From Hofstenia miamia (lineage: Eukaryota > Xenacoelomorpha > Acoela), in the NCBI GenBank assembly GCA_004352715.1, contig SCFE01000108.1, positions 1,537,326 through 1,601,325 of the forward strand: a stretch of 64,000 nucleotides of DNA. Direction: 5' to 3'. Positions within the stretch are counted from its first letter, which is position 1, and the number at the start of each line of letters is the position of its first letter. Positions 10,050 to 22,806 of this stretch are shown piece after piece. Both the position numbers and the translations under genes were made by a program. Under the pieces are notes generated by a model. That model did not search any database. It was given only the letters and a program-made list of their open reading frames with translations, and was not told where the DNA came from.

Positions 10050-12450
10050 CAGCCAGAGGGCTCAAAGCTGAAGAAATCAAAATGTGGAGGAGCAGAGTCC
10101 AAGACCACTGGTGCAGGGTAAACTCTGAAACCAGTGGATCAACCACCTCACAGACTATACAGGGCAAATGTAAAGGCTCTGATATAGCTGCAACAGACAA
10201 AAACATACCCAGGGAACTTAAAGCCAGGAGTACAAGTATACTTACAACTATACCCAGTCATAAACTTAAAAGCAACAGTTTACAAGACAAGCATCACTTG
10301 TGACATGGAGGATCAACCTAGTACTAGTGGACCAACTAGAGTCTTCAAATTGGAGAAGACTACACCCCTCCTTTTTAGCTCCAGCAAGAATAACAAAAAA
10401 TGCCCACAGGAAGTTTTCACCCAGAATGTGTGATGAAATAGTGCTGAAATACATGAAGGCAAAGACAAAAATAAAAAATCTTCCACTAGTAGTCAAAACA
10501 CAAAGAAGACCAAGAGTCAACACAATTATAAGTTACCCAGAGCACATGAATGTCAGAATGTTCAGAATATAATTCCTAAGCATAGTTCAATAACAATTGT
10601 ATGCCAGATGAGGCACAGAAAGTGATGATAAGAAGACAAATATTGGCTAAGGATGAACAAGTTATTTTAGAAAAAGAAAACTTACCAATCATCTACTATT
10701 TGTAAGACACCAAATACATAAAAAATTTAATGAAGATGATCAACAAAGTGATGATGACATCAAAAATTGAAAAAGTCCAGCTAATTGTGGTCATTATCAG
10801 AGAAAACAGAATGCCACCAGAAAATCTAGAAGACATGGCAGAAAAGATGCAAAAGATATTCACAATAGGTAACAGCATGATGCAGCAAACCACATCCAGG
10901 CATATATAAATTGAGTTAATTTTGGATTATTTGGCTCTGCACATTGTCTTATTGTTAAACCAAAAATAGCAGTAGACATGTACATACAGGCATGAACAAT
11001 GGAAACCATGGGTTACACTGAAGACCTGGAACACATAACAGACATGCATCTAAACTGCAGTTTAAACCAACAAAAAGAATTTCTGCAGGAGATTAAAGCA
11101 GAACAGACAACAGAAGAAACCTGACCAACAATAAAAATTGAAATACCCACTGGCAAATATCACAGATTGATTGAGATAATACTGGACAAAATTGAAAGAA
11201 GCTACAAGTTGCAATCACAGGTAGGCTTCAGAAAAATTTTCCAGGAACTAAACTGTCCAATAATCAGATACAGAAGCATGCCCTGGATAATGGCAATATT
11301 TTTAATGGTGGATGATAATTTACATGCTCCTTCCTATCAACAAACAAACAAGGATGAAACAAGTGAGAAACAATACAAGATTGTGATATAACTGATTATG
11401 CTGAACTTAAAAACTGGTTGCTGGCAAACTTAAAGGTCAGTAAGTATCCTGTTAAGTGTAAAAGAACATGGCACATCATGAAAAGTTATTCACAAGGATC
11501 ACCAACAAGGAAATACTGATTGGAAAGTTATCTCTCATAGAAATCACAAACAGATTAGGCATCTGCCCTACAGAAATGTTTATATTTTGGAAAAGATGAG
11601 AAAATGTATGTGGGGTGCCACTGCCAACTTGCATCTAAAACACTTTTAAAAACAACCATGGCTCACCACTGAGATTACTATAAAGCAAAAAAGGGCCAAT
11701 ACTCAAGATAGCATGCTACAGATTGTAGAAACAAATGTTAATGTAAAATCATCAACCACTATGCAGAACTTCATAAATGACTACTCTTGATGTTCTTTTG
11801 TAAAAATACGGAACAAGTCAGAAATATCAAGAGAGACAACAAAGATAAAGTCATAAATGTAATTGAGATTATCCCTAAGACAATGAAAGACATCAATGAT
11901 GAAGAATTTTTGTTAAGCTCATTGGCTATCAAGCTGTCACTGAAAACACAAAGAGCCATTGACTGAGTAAAATTGGAAAAATGGAATGTCCAAATTCCAG
12001 ATCAAGCAATGGAGTGGATTGAGACTTAAGACAATAGGATTCTAATACAAACAATGTTTGAACATGAGCAATGCAAAAACATAGTGGCATGATACTACAA
12101 ACCTCTTAAAGAGTCATTATCTAAATAAGCAAAGAAATATATCTATACAGAGGCATTCACAGAGAAGGAATTGGATGAGCTGGTGAAGCCAGAAAATCAG
12201 ATTGCTATTGACATAAAATGCGTCACAACAAAACTCTCACTAAAACAAAAAGATATTACAATTTTAAGTAAGTTGGGCTTAGTGACAAAATTCTGGGAGA
12301 ATGCTATATCAAAAAATGCAACTATCTCGCAACAATAGGCATAGTGAAGCCTGGTGCAATGAGGGGCACAGTAAGAGCAAGGGAGCAGATGACAAAATCA
12401 CAACTCCATTTTCATAATAATAAATCATTGAAAATTAGTCAAGCTATCAA
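10050..12450 (+). pseudogene. Unassigned 3' region of the LTR-type element
   Basis: The purine-rich, CpG-poor composition of the element continues for about 2.4 kb past the integrase. Short open pieces occur on the plus strand (10082-10303, 10300-10572, 11167-11391), with others in between. Features seen are DQPSTSGPTRV near 10308, a charged Lys/Glu-rich stretch at 10440-10900, and CPTEMFIFWKR followed by CGVPLPTC near 11565-11635. I do not recognise a family. An env-like third ORF or part of a second element would fit the position, but no membrane segment or cleavage motif is clear. Confidence 0.35.
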
Positions 12451-12612
12451 GATGGTCAGAGCATGATACATGCTAAGTGCCCTGTAGTCATGGTGGTTCA
12501 ACCTCTTCTGGCATATCATCCTCATAGTGGGATCTGATCACTAACACTACTCTAATTTTTTCAACTTTGATGTGGTTGTCTTGAACTTCCCCTACACATA
12601 AAAAGTAGATTA

Positions 12613-12972
12613 TCAATAGAGTGGGGAAATTGATGTTAATGCTTCAAATTTTTCGATGCTTTTCCAGTTGTTCATAAAGAGACTAAGATTGGATAAACTG
12701 AAATCTTTATCAAACATGGTGTGTACAGTACTCTTCCAATAATGTCTTCCCATACCTTCCAGCATTTTCGAATCATAGCAGATTATGGTATTTGTTTTGA
12801 GACTTCTTTCCTGATCAATTATGAATGGCACAATATTAACAGATGTGTTTAGTGTCTTTGAATTGAATTTCCAGTGAAGTTTGTTTCTTTGTTTCCTCAG
12901 AGATGTTGTCCCAGATTGATCTGGTGGTTTTTTGTGTTGAAATGAAGTATTAGTGGAGTATCTCATCACCAA
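12613..12972 (-). CDS. Unrecognised 119-codon open frame
   Basis: An uninterrupted frame of 119 codons at the right edge of the CpG-poor block. The product is basic, with no signal peptide or membrane segment and no motif I recognise. No polyadenylation signal or splice partner was identified. It may be an exon, a transposon piece or chance. Confidence 0.2.
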   Translation of the reverse strand: MVMRYSTNTSFQHKKPPDQSGTTSLRKQRNKLHWKFNSKTLNTSVNIVPFIIDQERSLKTNTIICYDSKMLEGMGRHYWKSTVHTMFDKDFSLSNLSLFMNNWKSIEKFEALTSISPLY

Positions 12973-14541
12973 CTTTAGACAACTTGGTAACTAACTGTAG
13001 ACAGAAGACTGCAAACCCTAAATGAGAAGAATGGGAGTTTGTGGGGGTTATTGAGTCACTACAGGGGTCCCTTACGTGAATTAACTGATTATTGGGATTA
13101 TTAGAATTAATAGAAAAGTTGCGTCCTGCTTTCTGTCATAAACTTTTTTTTCAGTCATTATTATAAATGAAAAAATTTATAAGAAATTAACAATTAAATG
13201 TGCACGTCTTAGGGTGTATGAGTAATGTGTTGGGCATAATTCAGGCAGACGAAATAAAATTTTTTCATCAAAATAACAAGAAGAAAATATGTTTTTGCCA
13301 AATTAAAAGTTTCATGGAGTTCAAGTTCCCTCTAACACGCCGAGCCGACCTCTTTTTAAGCCAAGCACATTTATAGTTCTGCTTGTTAATTTGATTATGA
13401 AGATTTTGCTATATTTTTTCATTGAATATACCTTTTTTATAATCATATTTTAAAATGTTTATTAAATAATAGAAAAACATTTTTAAGAAAATATCAATCT
13501 AAAACGAGCCTCATTAAAAGATTCTATGTGACAAGCCGAGCCGAAAATACTCTTCATGCATGAACAGTTTTTTACCTTACTCTTGGTACTCAACACTTCT
13601 CAAAAGACGCTTTCAAGCAATATCTTTTTCTTTGGTTTTAAAAAATTGTGGGATAATTTTCTTCATATGCAGTTCTTAATGGTGATTAAAATTATTGGTA
13701 TTAATGAAAATATCCGAACTTAAGCACTATGTAGAAATCTGCTTTTGCATAAAATGCTAAGGTCCCAAGTCCAATATAAAGATAAGCTTTAACTTTAAGC
13801 TTCAGAACTTCGTAAAAATCAGTATAGGAAAAAAATAGGTTCATATATTAATCTGAGAAATAATACCTTCAATTTACTGCGTATGAATTTCGCAATGTTA
13901 ATACAATAATGGAGAAAATAATTTATGATGTTTGGTTATCATCTATAAAAGAGTCTATTATCAATTTCTGTCAGGAAGATTTTGTCGGATATTTTACTAT
14001 TGCATATTATGTCGCTGATTTTTTAAAGAACTTGCAGGTGTTTTTAAAAATTTATTCCCAGTATCGAATTTTCAAAAGAAAAATTAAATGTCTCTATTTC
14101 AAACAAATTTCGCACTAAAACATATCAATGTATGCAACCATCTACGATTATTTTTATTGATAAGCCTTTTTTACTTTGTTGTGAAGCATATAATGAACTT
14201 GCACTTTAAACTATCACACAATACTTATTTTAACAAATAAATTTTGTGGTCCTCTGCTTAGTTTTCTGCTATTCAAGTGATTCAAATTTCTGATGACAAT
14301 GTCCCAAATACTAATATAGGTCCAATTAAACTCCAATATTGGGTACAATTGCTGAAGAATGTATTCTTCATAATAATGAAGAATTTTCTCAAAACTGGAG
14401 AAAAGCAAATGTCAATCAACAATTACTAAATTTTTCAAAAAACATTAATGCTTTAGTGCAGTTGTAAACTCCGATTTTTTAATTCATCTGTACATTCTAA
14501 GTTCTTAGTAAACTTATACTTTCATTATAGAGTAGTGTATT
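12973..14541. other. Noncoding AT-rich stretch
   Basis: No gene seen. CpG returns to ordinary spacing here. The only pattern noted is a GCCGAGCCGA decamer occurring twice, near 13339 and 13534. Confidence 0.5.
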
Positions 14542-14886
14542 CTCCGGCCAAATCAACTTTATGGGCCATAGCCGGCCATGTAAACTAAATGTTGACTTTA
14601 GCCAGCCGTTACCCGTAATTCTTTAGTCGTGATTTTTTATCCGTAGTCGGAGTTTTTTTACTAAACTGAAATACTGCAATTCTCAATGGAACGATTAACA
14701 CATGCTCATAGTTCTATCAATAAAGAAATGGTCAAGGCGACTAGCTTTTATAAACAAAATACAAATAAAAATCATGAAAAAAAATTGCTCATCATAATGT
14801 TCTCAAATGAATCTTAGCCGGATTTTGGCCGTAGGCCGCGGGTGGCTAAAGGCTAAGAGTGGCCACGGCCATCGCTGCAGAACACT
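14542..14886. mobile_element. Small GC-tipped transposon (MITE-like)
   Basis: A 345-bp segment is flanked on both sides by AGTGTATT (14534-14541 and 14887-14894), the 8-bp length used by hAT elements. Both ends are GC-rich and full of GGCC/CCGG words (left 14544-14577, right 14818-14880), unlike the AT-rich surroundings. The end sequences are only loosely inverted, so the superfamily is uncertain. Part of the apparent duplication may instead be terminal inverted repeat. Confidence 0.5.
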
Positions 14887-15524
14887 AGTGTATTTTGTTT
14901 TTAAGAATCCAATATTACGTAATATCCAGTATTGTGGAATGAATGTTGTGACAATATGCATACCAGAGTTAATTGATATTTAAAATAGAGTTTTTAGACA
15001 TATTTTGTAGTAGTTTTTCCAAATATTTTCTATGTAATTCACATTTGTCAAGCCCCTTTAGACTTCAGTTTTCAAAAAATAATAATTTCAAAAATAAAAA
15101 TAAAACAGATTTTGTTTTTTATGCAACTTGGCACAATGATTCTGTTTTCACCACTCTCTCAGTAATATTCGGGGTTCGCAATATATTCTCTGGACAATTC
15201 ATAACTACAGGCATATGGTTTGATTTTATGTATACCATGGAACGGAGTGAATTGAGACAGCACGCCTTTTCAAAATGTAATGCAAAATACCTGATAGTTA
15301 TTGTTTTTCATTCACTCATTACTAATTAAAATGCTGATAAAAGTTCGGGGCATTGATTTTATGATTTTGTTTTATTCTACCAAAAAATTAAAATCAACTT
15401 CTTAGCCTAATTTCATTAAAAATCATGGCGTTTAAAACTTGGTGAGTGAAGTAAAATTGTTTTCACATCAATTCTTAGACTACAAGTATATGTTGGGTAG
15501 TTTCAAATGTATTGAACGTTGTAA
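14887..15524. other. Noncoding stretch
   Basis: A 118-codon frame at 14973-15329 has AT-driven codons and no motif. I see no other feature. Confidence 0.4.
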
Positions 15525-16170
15525 AATCTTGATCCAGTTTTTCAGTATCTTCCTTCTGAAGCCAGTGCACGCGTCACCACTGAAGCAGTTATTGGCGACA
15601 GCTTAGTCGAAGTTCTTCCTACTATGCGATTCAGGTTGGAAAAACCTGTACGTCGACGTCGAAGAAGACTCAACGTTGCTCCTGATAAACGTGTGAGCGT
15701 AGACGATTTTACAGCAGAATCACCGCAAGTGTTTGCCAATAAAATAGCCGAAGACGAGACTATAAAGGCATATCATTCATCAGTATCAGATGAATCAGAA
15801 CCCAATTCTTCAGACAAATCTGATTCAGAAGAAAGTGAAATGAATGGCGATAACTCGAGACCCAATTTCGCGGGAGTGACGAAGCTAGAATTCCCTGAAT
15901 ATCGGATTGGTGATTTCATACTGGTGAAAATCGAAACGAACAAGCTTCGAGTGAAACACTTTTTCGGTCAAATTGATGAAATTATTGAATATGAGAGTTT
16001 CACATAAATTTTTTTACGTAAATGTGATGAAAAACAATCTTTTGTTTGGCCTGAGAAGTCTGAGGCATCCGTTGTGGGCAACGAAAATATCGTTCGTAAA
16101 AATGAGAACCCAGATATCTTGCGTCGTGGTGTTTTGAAATGTTCTCATTTAGTCAGTGACGAGTGGAACT
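15525..16170 (+). pseudogene. DDE (pogo/Tigger-type) transposase C-terminal relic
   Basis: An open frame runs from 15525 to a TAA at 16005-16007. It then continues in the same frame (IFLRKCDEKQSFVWPEKSEA) to a TGA at about 16168-16170. The protein has an Arg-rich patch (RRRRRRLNVAPDKRVSV), an acidic Ser/Glu stretch, and a domain with GDFILVK and FFGQIDEI leading to FLRKC. This combination resembles the C-terminal tail of pogo-like transposases and proteins derived from them, as I remember the family. A pyrimidine tract ending in AG at 15545 could be a splice acceptor. One nonsense codon separates it from an open tail. No DDE core is visible upstream. Confidence 0.4.
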
Positions 16171-17583
16171 GAGATGTTTGAGATTTCCTGATGATTTTAT
16201 AAATTTGAGGTAAAATTTGACGCATTGCATCAAATGCGAATATATTTTTAAAATGTCTCAACTCATCCCATTCACCAAAATTTGGGTACACACTCTAATA
16301 ACTCCAATATAACAAGATATTTTATTAAACAAATTGAAATTTCGATTAAAAATATATCTTATTTAGTTACCACACAAACGTTGATGAGCATCTAGAAATG
16401 TTAGTGTTGATTATTTCAAGTTCAATTTCAAAAAAAAATAAAAAAATTCTCAACTCACCCCATTTTACGGTACATAAATTCAGAAAATTCAAAATTTCAT
16501 ATATTCAAGCCATTTATATTATGCACATAGGATATTTTGGTTTTGTAAACAACTGCAAGTCATCATCTTATATATGTCTACGCAGTCGCATTTATAGAAA
16601 CAGCACATTTGTAATCACCTCTTTGAAACCTAAGAGAATGTAATACCTTTGTCTGATACGATAAAGACAAAAGTTTTGTTTTTGAGTAACTTGTACTATT
16701 TCGAAGTTAAGTTTTCAGCATTGATGCTATTTTCTGCTTTATCATGCTTTTTATTGTAAGCAGTGAACTATTAAGTTTATGACAATTACTGCTACAAAAA
16801 TTACTTATTTGCTTGGATTATTAACAATAATGAAGCAGAATTTTGTTAAATTACAATAATTATAATAATTGTGTGCTAGTTAGTTTTTTAATAAACTAAG
16901 AATGGCAAAACATTATGACTGATAAAAATTTCACTTCTAACATGAAAAACATTTCATTTTTAAAAAAAAGTAAATTAAGCCCACAGCGTCACCGACCCTC
17001 TGCTTTTGTGGCTACGACCTTCTTCAATTTTTTTACAAATCAAGCTGATATAATTCATGAACACCAGATCTAATATTACTTACAGCATTTTCTAATTATT
17101 TTATCACTGCATTTGAGAAAAGTCAAAAGTAAGAATCTCTGCTGCTAATCCAACGTCCAACCTTTGAGGTCATCACTGTGTTGAATAAACGCGTGATAGT
17201 ATCAATGATGAAGATTAGTTTTATTAGTTAGAAACTGGGTAATTATAATATTTTCACATACATGATTATTTATTTCTCCACAGTATTCTTTGTTAATGTT
17301 AATTTTGTCCTAATAAAATGGCTTTTAGATTTATTGCTTCTTTCTTGATTCGAATAGAAAATTAGAATAGAAAACCCACTTAATTAATGCATTACATAGA
17401 ACAGATTTTAATGAGAAAATTCAAACTTGGCACATCTTGCTGCAAGTAGCTTGAAAGCTTCAACAAAATTAAATATGAACAATTTTAACAATGATAAGTA
17501 GGTTAATTATTTCAATAAATTTCCCTTAAATTATATTAACCTAAATAATACAAAAAAATATAAACATCTCAATTTGATGTGTA
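16171..17583. other. Noncoding stretch downstream of MTG2
   Basis: No gene. CAACTCAYCCCATT occurs twice, near 16259 and 16451. The right part is the likely 3' UTR and flank of the minus-strand MTG2 gene. Confidence 0.45.
17271..17335 (-). terminator. Candidate MTG2 polyadenylation signals
   Basis: AATAAA hexamers on the minus strand lie at 17276-17271 and 17335-17330, about 250-310 bp beyond the MTG2 stop codon. They are the nearest canonical signals I found. In an AT-rich genome they may also be chance. Confidence 0.35.
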
Positions 17584-17866
17584 CTAAGAACTATTTTTTA
17601 TTTCTTTTAGCTTCCATTTCAACTCTTCAATATTTATCTTCAACAGAGCAGATACTGGAAGAATATCAATTTTGTTCAGCATTTGCAAGTCCGAAATTTT
17701 CTGAACAGCTCCTGGTAAATCAATCTTATTGCCAATGACCATAAATGGTACTTTAGATAAAGCTTCATCGAAAAGCTCCAATTCCCTCCGAAGTATTGAA
17801 AGCTGATGTTTTTCACTAGAATCAAGGTCTAGCACATACAATAGTGTGTGACAACGCTGAATGTGT
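17584..17866 (-). CDS. MTG2: MTG2 exon 5 and stop
   Basis: Acceptor TCTTTAG|ACACAT. It encodes [13 protein letters not shown], the NKIDLP specificity motif and PVSALLK, and ends EIKNSS with a TAG at 17586-17584. Confidence 0.9.
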
Positions 17867-20800
17867 CTAAAGATGCAAATAAACACAGTGATCTATTAGG
17901 AAGTTTAAAAAATACCTTAGAAATGCGTGACCTAAACCTTCATTACGATGCGCACCCTTAATAAGGCCGGGAATATCAGCTACAAAAACTTGAGAAGAAT
18001 CCGCATACTCAACAACTCCAATATGAGGATTAAGTGTAGTAAAGGGATAAGCAGCTACAAGAGGCTTGGCATTACTAATTGCTCTCAAAAGTGAAGATTT
18101 GCCTAAATTTTAAACAAACTTGCTTAAAGTAATTATTACAAATTAAATTAGAATCGAATTCAAGAAGATCATAGAACACATTGTATTTTTTGATAAGTAA
18201 TTAATCTAAGATACAACTCAATATACAAATTTTAAATCGACCTTTAAAATTAGATTCCAATGTGAACAGCTTGCCTTATAAAGATAGTTATAAGCCATCC
18301 ACAGCAAATATATTTTGAAAGCGTCATTTCCATATAATGATTAAAAACCAGTGAAAACAAGTTCACGTTCCTATTTCTAATTCAAAAATGGACTGAAATA
18401 TTGGTTGTTTCATAACAGAAAATTACAAAATCTACCTGCATTGGGAAATCCAATAAGTCCAATATCAGCGATTGATTTCAATTCAAGAGATAAAATTCGT
18501 TGTTCACCGACACTTCCCTTTGTTGACTCTTCGGGTGCATTATTTGTGCTGGACACAAATTCCAAATTACCTAGACCACCAACGCCTCCTCTACAAGCGA
18601 TGTACCTAAATCGAATTACTTTTAGTAATAATTAGAAGTAGCCTAGTGTGAAGTCTGATATGTCAGAAGACGTATTTATATCAATGATCGCCATTGGCGG
18701 ATCTAGGAATTTCTGGTGGGGGTGTATCCTTATAGAACGTTTTTTCAATGCTCACGTTACGTTAATGTTTATATATATATATATATATAAACTTATATAT
18801 ATGCCGAAATTACTATTAGTGTTAAAATATCGAGTCTACTCTCCTTAGGTCAGTAATTCTTCAACTGAATCCATTTTTTGAAAAACGTGTAATGATCACA
18901 TGTGAAATGAGAAATTCTCAAGCCTTTACATTTAAGCAATATGATTAAGCATGTAGGTCCCTATTCACAACTGCATTTGAACTTAGAAAGTTTTCATTAA
19001 ATCTGGAATTTCTGTCAGGCCTCGAATCAAGAGGTATTGCACCACAATTGTGCTATAATTTCAATAAATTGCTATACAAAGAAAATTCGATCAAACCAAA
19101 AATCAATATCAGAAAAAGCCTATATGTCATGACATTGAATATCGATACAAGTGGTGGTGAGGGGCATCTATTTACGGATACATAAAAGCGGATAATCTTC
19201 AAAGGGGGATATGCACGTGAACATACTATACCAAGCGCGAATAAATTTAACATATTCATTTGCAGTTTAGCAATAGAATGATGAAAATATTTCAAAAGCT
19301 GATTGCTTAGAATATCAAAGCTTTGTCAAGAGAAAACTTCATTTACAATTTATAATGAAATGGACATTATCTGCTAAATTGGATAAACATTCATTTGCGA
19401 ACTGAATTTATATGAAAACAACATCCATTTTTATATGTAGGTGTAATGAGTTGCAGCAAAAATTACATAAACTTTTTCTAAATGATGGATTTCATGAATT
19501 ACTTCATTTTAAAGAATACATAATAAGCTCAAAGGCGGATAAGCAGAGAAGCAAACTGCAACTACCAAAAAGTACATTTAGTAAAATACATTATTTACTT
19601 TCAAGAAGATTCCAAGAAATTAGTGTTTGTTTTTACAAACGTTCACAATGCGCTCAAAATGGATAGTAAGTGTATTTAAAAAAATGAAGGGAGTGCACGC
19701 CCCTCCTAACGAAAATTTCTGGATTCGAATCTGAGGCGCACTAGCATTAACAAACTTCTGGCAATTGGAATTAGAGTAATGCAACTAGGTATTTACTGAT
19801 AATTTCGTTGCAATAGGAAGTGGGTTTTCCCAATTTGAATTGATTTCTTGTTCTATGCTATAGGAATATTTCATTATTGCGTCTCAAATTTCTATATTGT
19901 GTTTTCAGATACTAACTGTTTTCAAAAATCAATTTGTGGTATTATGCAGAAATGTGATTAAACAGTAATGGCTTAGTATAAATGAAACATGAGCGAATTA
20001 AGGAAATAAATTCGTTCTTAAACATATACTAAAAACTTTTGATGTTCCTCACATGGACGAAAAGCAGAATGCAACCATGTTCTTTTTCAGATAATAAGCC
20101 ATTTTTCGGGAAAGATAGGATCAGACCTAGGCTTTCTGCAACTACCTTGAACTGGTCTTTGCCAAAAAATCTTGATGAGGGGATCTATCCCGGGATCCCC
20201 CCTCTGAATCCGCCACTAATGATCGCATTGTAGTCAATTGATTCGCTAAGTTATTACTACAAAACGTGCCATTCTAGAACTATGTGCTAGGTATAACCAA
20301 ACCTCTGCTAAAAAGGGCTGGCCTCTTTGCGAATGATAAGGCTAATTACCGACCGGTTACTCAGCTGCCTCTCTTATCAAAAGCTTTGGAGAAGATTGTA
20401 TCCAAGCAGTTGATATCTTATCTTGAAAGATTTAATTTGATTGATCCTTTTCAATCTGCTTATCTATCGGGTCGAAGTACCGAAACTGCTCTTTTAGCCT
20501 TATACTCTGACTTTCTCCTATCATTTGACAACAAGAAACCCATTTGTTTTATTTCGCTTGACCTATCTTCGGCATTCGATACTGTTAACCATTGCATTCT
20601 ATTGAATATCATGAAATCCCGGTACGGTATTAATGGTACTGCTCTTAGTTGGTTTAAGTCTTACTTGATGAATCGCAAACAGAAAGTCGTTATTAATGGT
20701 GCATGTTCGAATTCTTTAATGTTCCATTTGGGTGTCCCTCAAGGGTCTATATTAGGGCCCCTGCTTTTCCTAATGTATATTTATCCATTGTCGGAGTTCG

Positions 20801-22769
20801 TGCGTTCACTTGGTCTTTCATGTCATTTTTATGCTGATGATTCTGTTGTTTATTTTACCATTTCTCCAGCTGATATGTATAATTACAAATATGATATTGG
20901 TCATTATTTTAATCAGATTGCTAATTTTTGTGCATCGCTCAGGCTGAAAATCAATGAAGCAACAAAAACTGAAGTCATGTTTTTATGCTCTGAAAGGTTA
21001 CGTTGTACATTCTCACATACTATTGCTATTAATGATGTCAGCCTTACATGCTGTGACAAAGTCAACGTGTTAGGTGTTATCACGGACAAAAATCTGAGCC
21101 TGCATCATATTGATCATCTTTTCGTAGCTTGTATTCGTACTCTGAAATCCATCCGTCGGATACGTAGATTCCTAAACAATTCAACGACTAATCATTTAGT
21201 ACGAAGTTTGGTGCTAAGCAAACTTGATTATTGCAACTCACTGTTTTACGCTCTCCCGAGTTATCAATTAAAAAAGTTGCAACGACGCATCCAAAATATG
21301 GGAGCTCGGCTCATTTTCAAACTGCGGTGGTCTGATCACATTACTCCCTATCTCCATGACTTGCACTGGCTATGTATTAGGGATCTTTCATTCAAACTAT
21401 TAGTATTAGTTTATAAAGCTGTAAATGATGCCGATTGTCCCGAGTAGTACCTAAAGAATATGATCCCTAATGATCTACATCGCCGACGTACTCGACTGCA
21501 GTCAACACCACAACTTGTGATGCCTCGTACACGTACTTCATATGGAGATCGTAGTTTTTCTGCTTCAGGGACACTGCTTTGGAATAAGCTACCGATTTAC
21601 ATCAAGCAGTAGTCCTCGTCATTAGTGACTTTTAAGAAAGATCTGAAGCATCTCCTTATAAACAACTACTACTCATAATTTCGTTGTTCGCTCTTGAATA
21701 ATCTTTTGTATTGTGTGAGCGTAATATTGTACAATAATAATAATAGGTTCGACCGAATACCAAATTTTTACCCGAAACCATGAAGAAACTTACACTGCAA
21801 AAAAGTAATAAACGCCACAAACTTGCTAAAATCAGGGCTATAGCCAGGAATAGGTCAGAGTGAGGGCTCATTTATCAGTTAAATATAATTGAGAAAACTC
21901 TTTGTTTTTAGTATGCTGACACATTATACGCTGTTGAATATTGCCTACTCCTATGTCATACAAGAAGCTCGAGCCCCTCTAGCACCCCTTTGGCCATATC
22001 GACTAAACGATGTTCTGATAAATTTACAAATATATATATATATATATNAATATTTTCCGGAATTCAGTGAAAATTATGATTTTACACCCACTGCCATACG
22101 AAAAACCTGGGATTCATATATTAATACGGATGTGAAGTTGTCACCAGCAAAGAAACAGGCACACTTTGCCCAAACGGGGCATACAGCCAAAACAGCCGCA
22201 AAAAATTATATTTTGCCCCCTTCTGAAAAAGACAAGAAGAATATCACAGATTATTACACGAGTGTACTTAATGAAAGTGCATTAGAAGAAGAAAAACCTT
22301 GCTGCTCAAAAACAGTGCGTTCTAAAAAACGAAAGCTATAGAACACTAAATGTACTTTTTACATATATTTTTCTTATATTTTACATGTTTTCAAATATAT
22401 AGTTTCAAAATACATTATAGTCTTATAAAGCATCTTAAGTTTAAGTATATTCTATATTTCAACAGTAAAACTTGTTTGCTAGATAACACTGAACTTTTAC
22501 TAGTAAATATATAAAGAGAAATTTTAATCAGCAAAAATTATTTGAAATTTGTCTGGATGAGTTTCCTTGTAGACTTAATAAGCTTAATGTGAGAAATCAA
22601 TACAGAAAGGACGTGTACAATACCAAAAAATGAGTAAAAGACAAAGCGCCAAATATATGTTTTCCCAATAGACAGAGCGCCAATCCGGGGACAGAGCGCC
22701 ATATATAAATGGAAAATAGACAGGGCGCCGTGGATAAATGGCCTGTTTTAGACAGAGCGCCAAATATAA

Positions 22770-22806
<37 letters not shown>

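Larger units (their letters stand above)
961..12650. other. CpG-depleted block, interrupted by a CpG-rich LTR
   Basis: Reading line by line I find no CpG between 961 and 5831 (4.87 kb), and only about eight between 6960 and 12650. The 5832-6955 interval has more than thirty, and DNA after 12650 has CpG at ordinary spacing. The depleted part is A-rich on the plus strand and matches the body of the decayed LTR retroelement. Loss of CpG to TpG/CpA is the known signature of cytosine methylation followed by deamination. Applying it to this element is inference. Confidence 0.8.

Noticed and set aside
14973-15329. 118-codon plus-strand open frame
   Set aside because: AT-driven composition, no motif, no supporting splice or repeat context.
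19720-19745. Possible tRNA B box (GATTCGAATC)
   Set aside because: No A box or cloverleaf arms could be placed around it. I found no tRNA or rRNA gene in the window.
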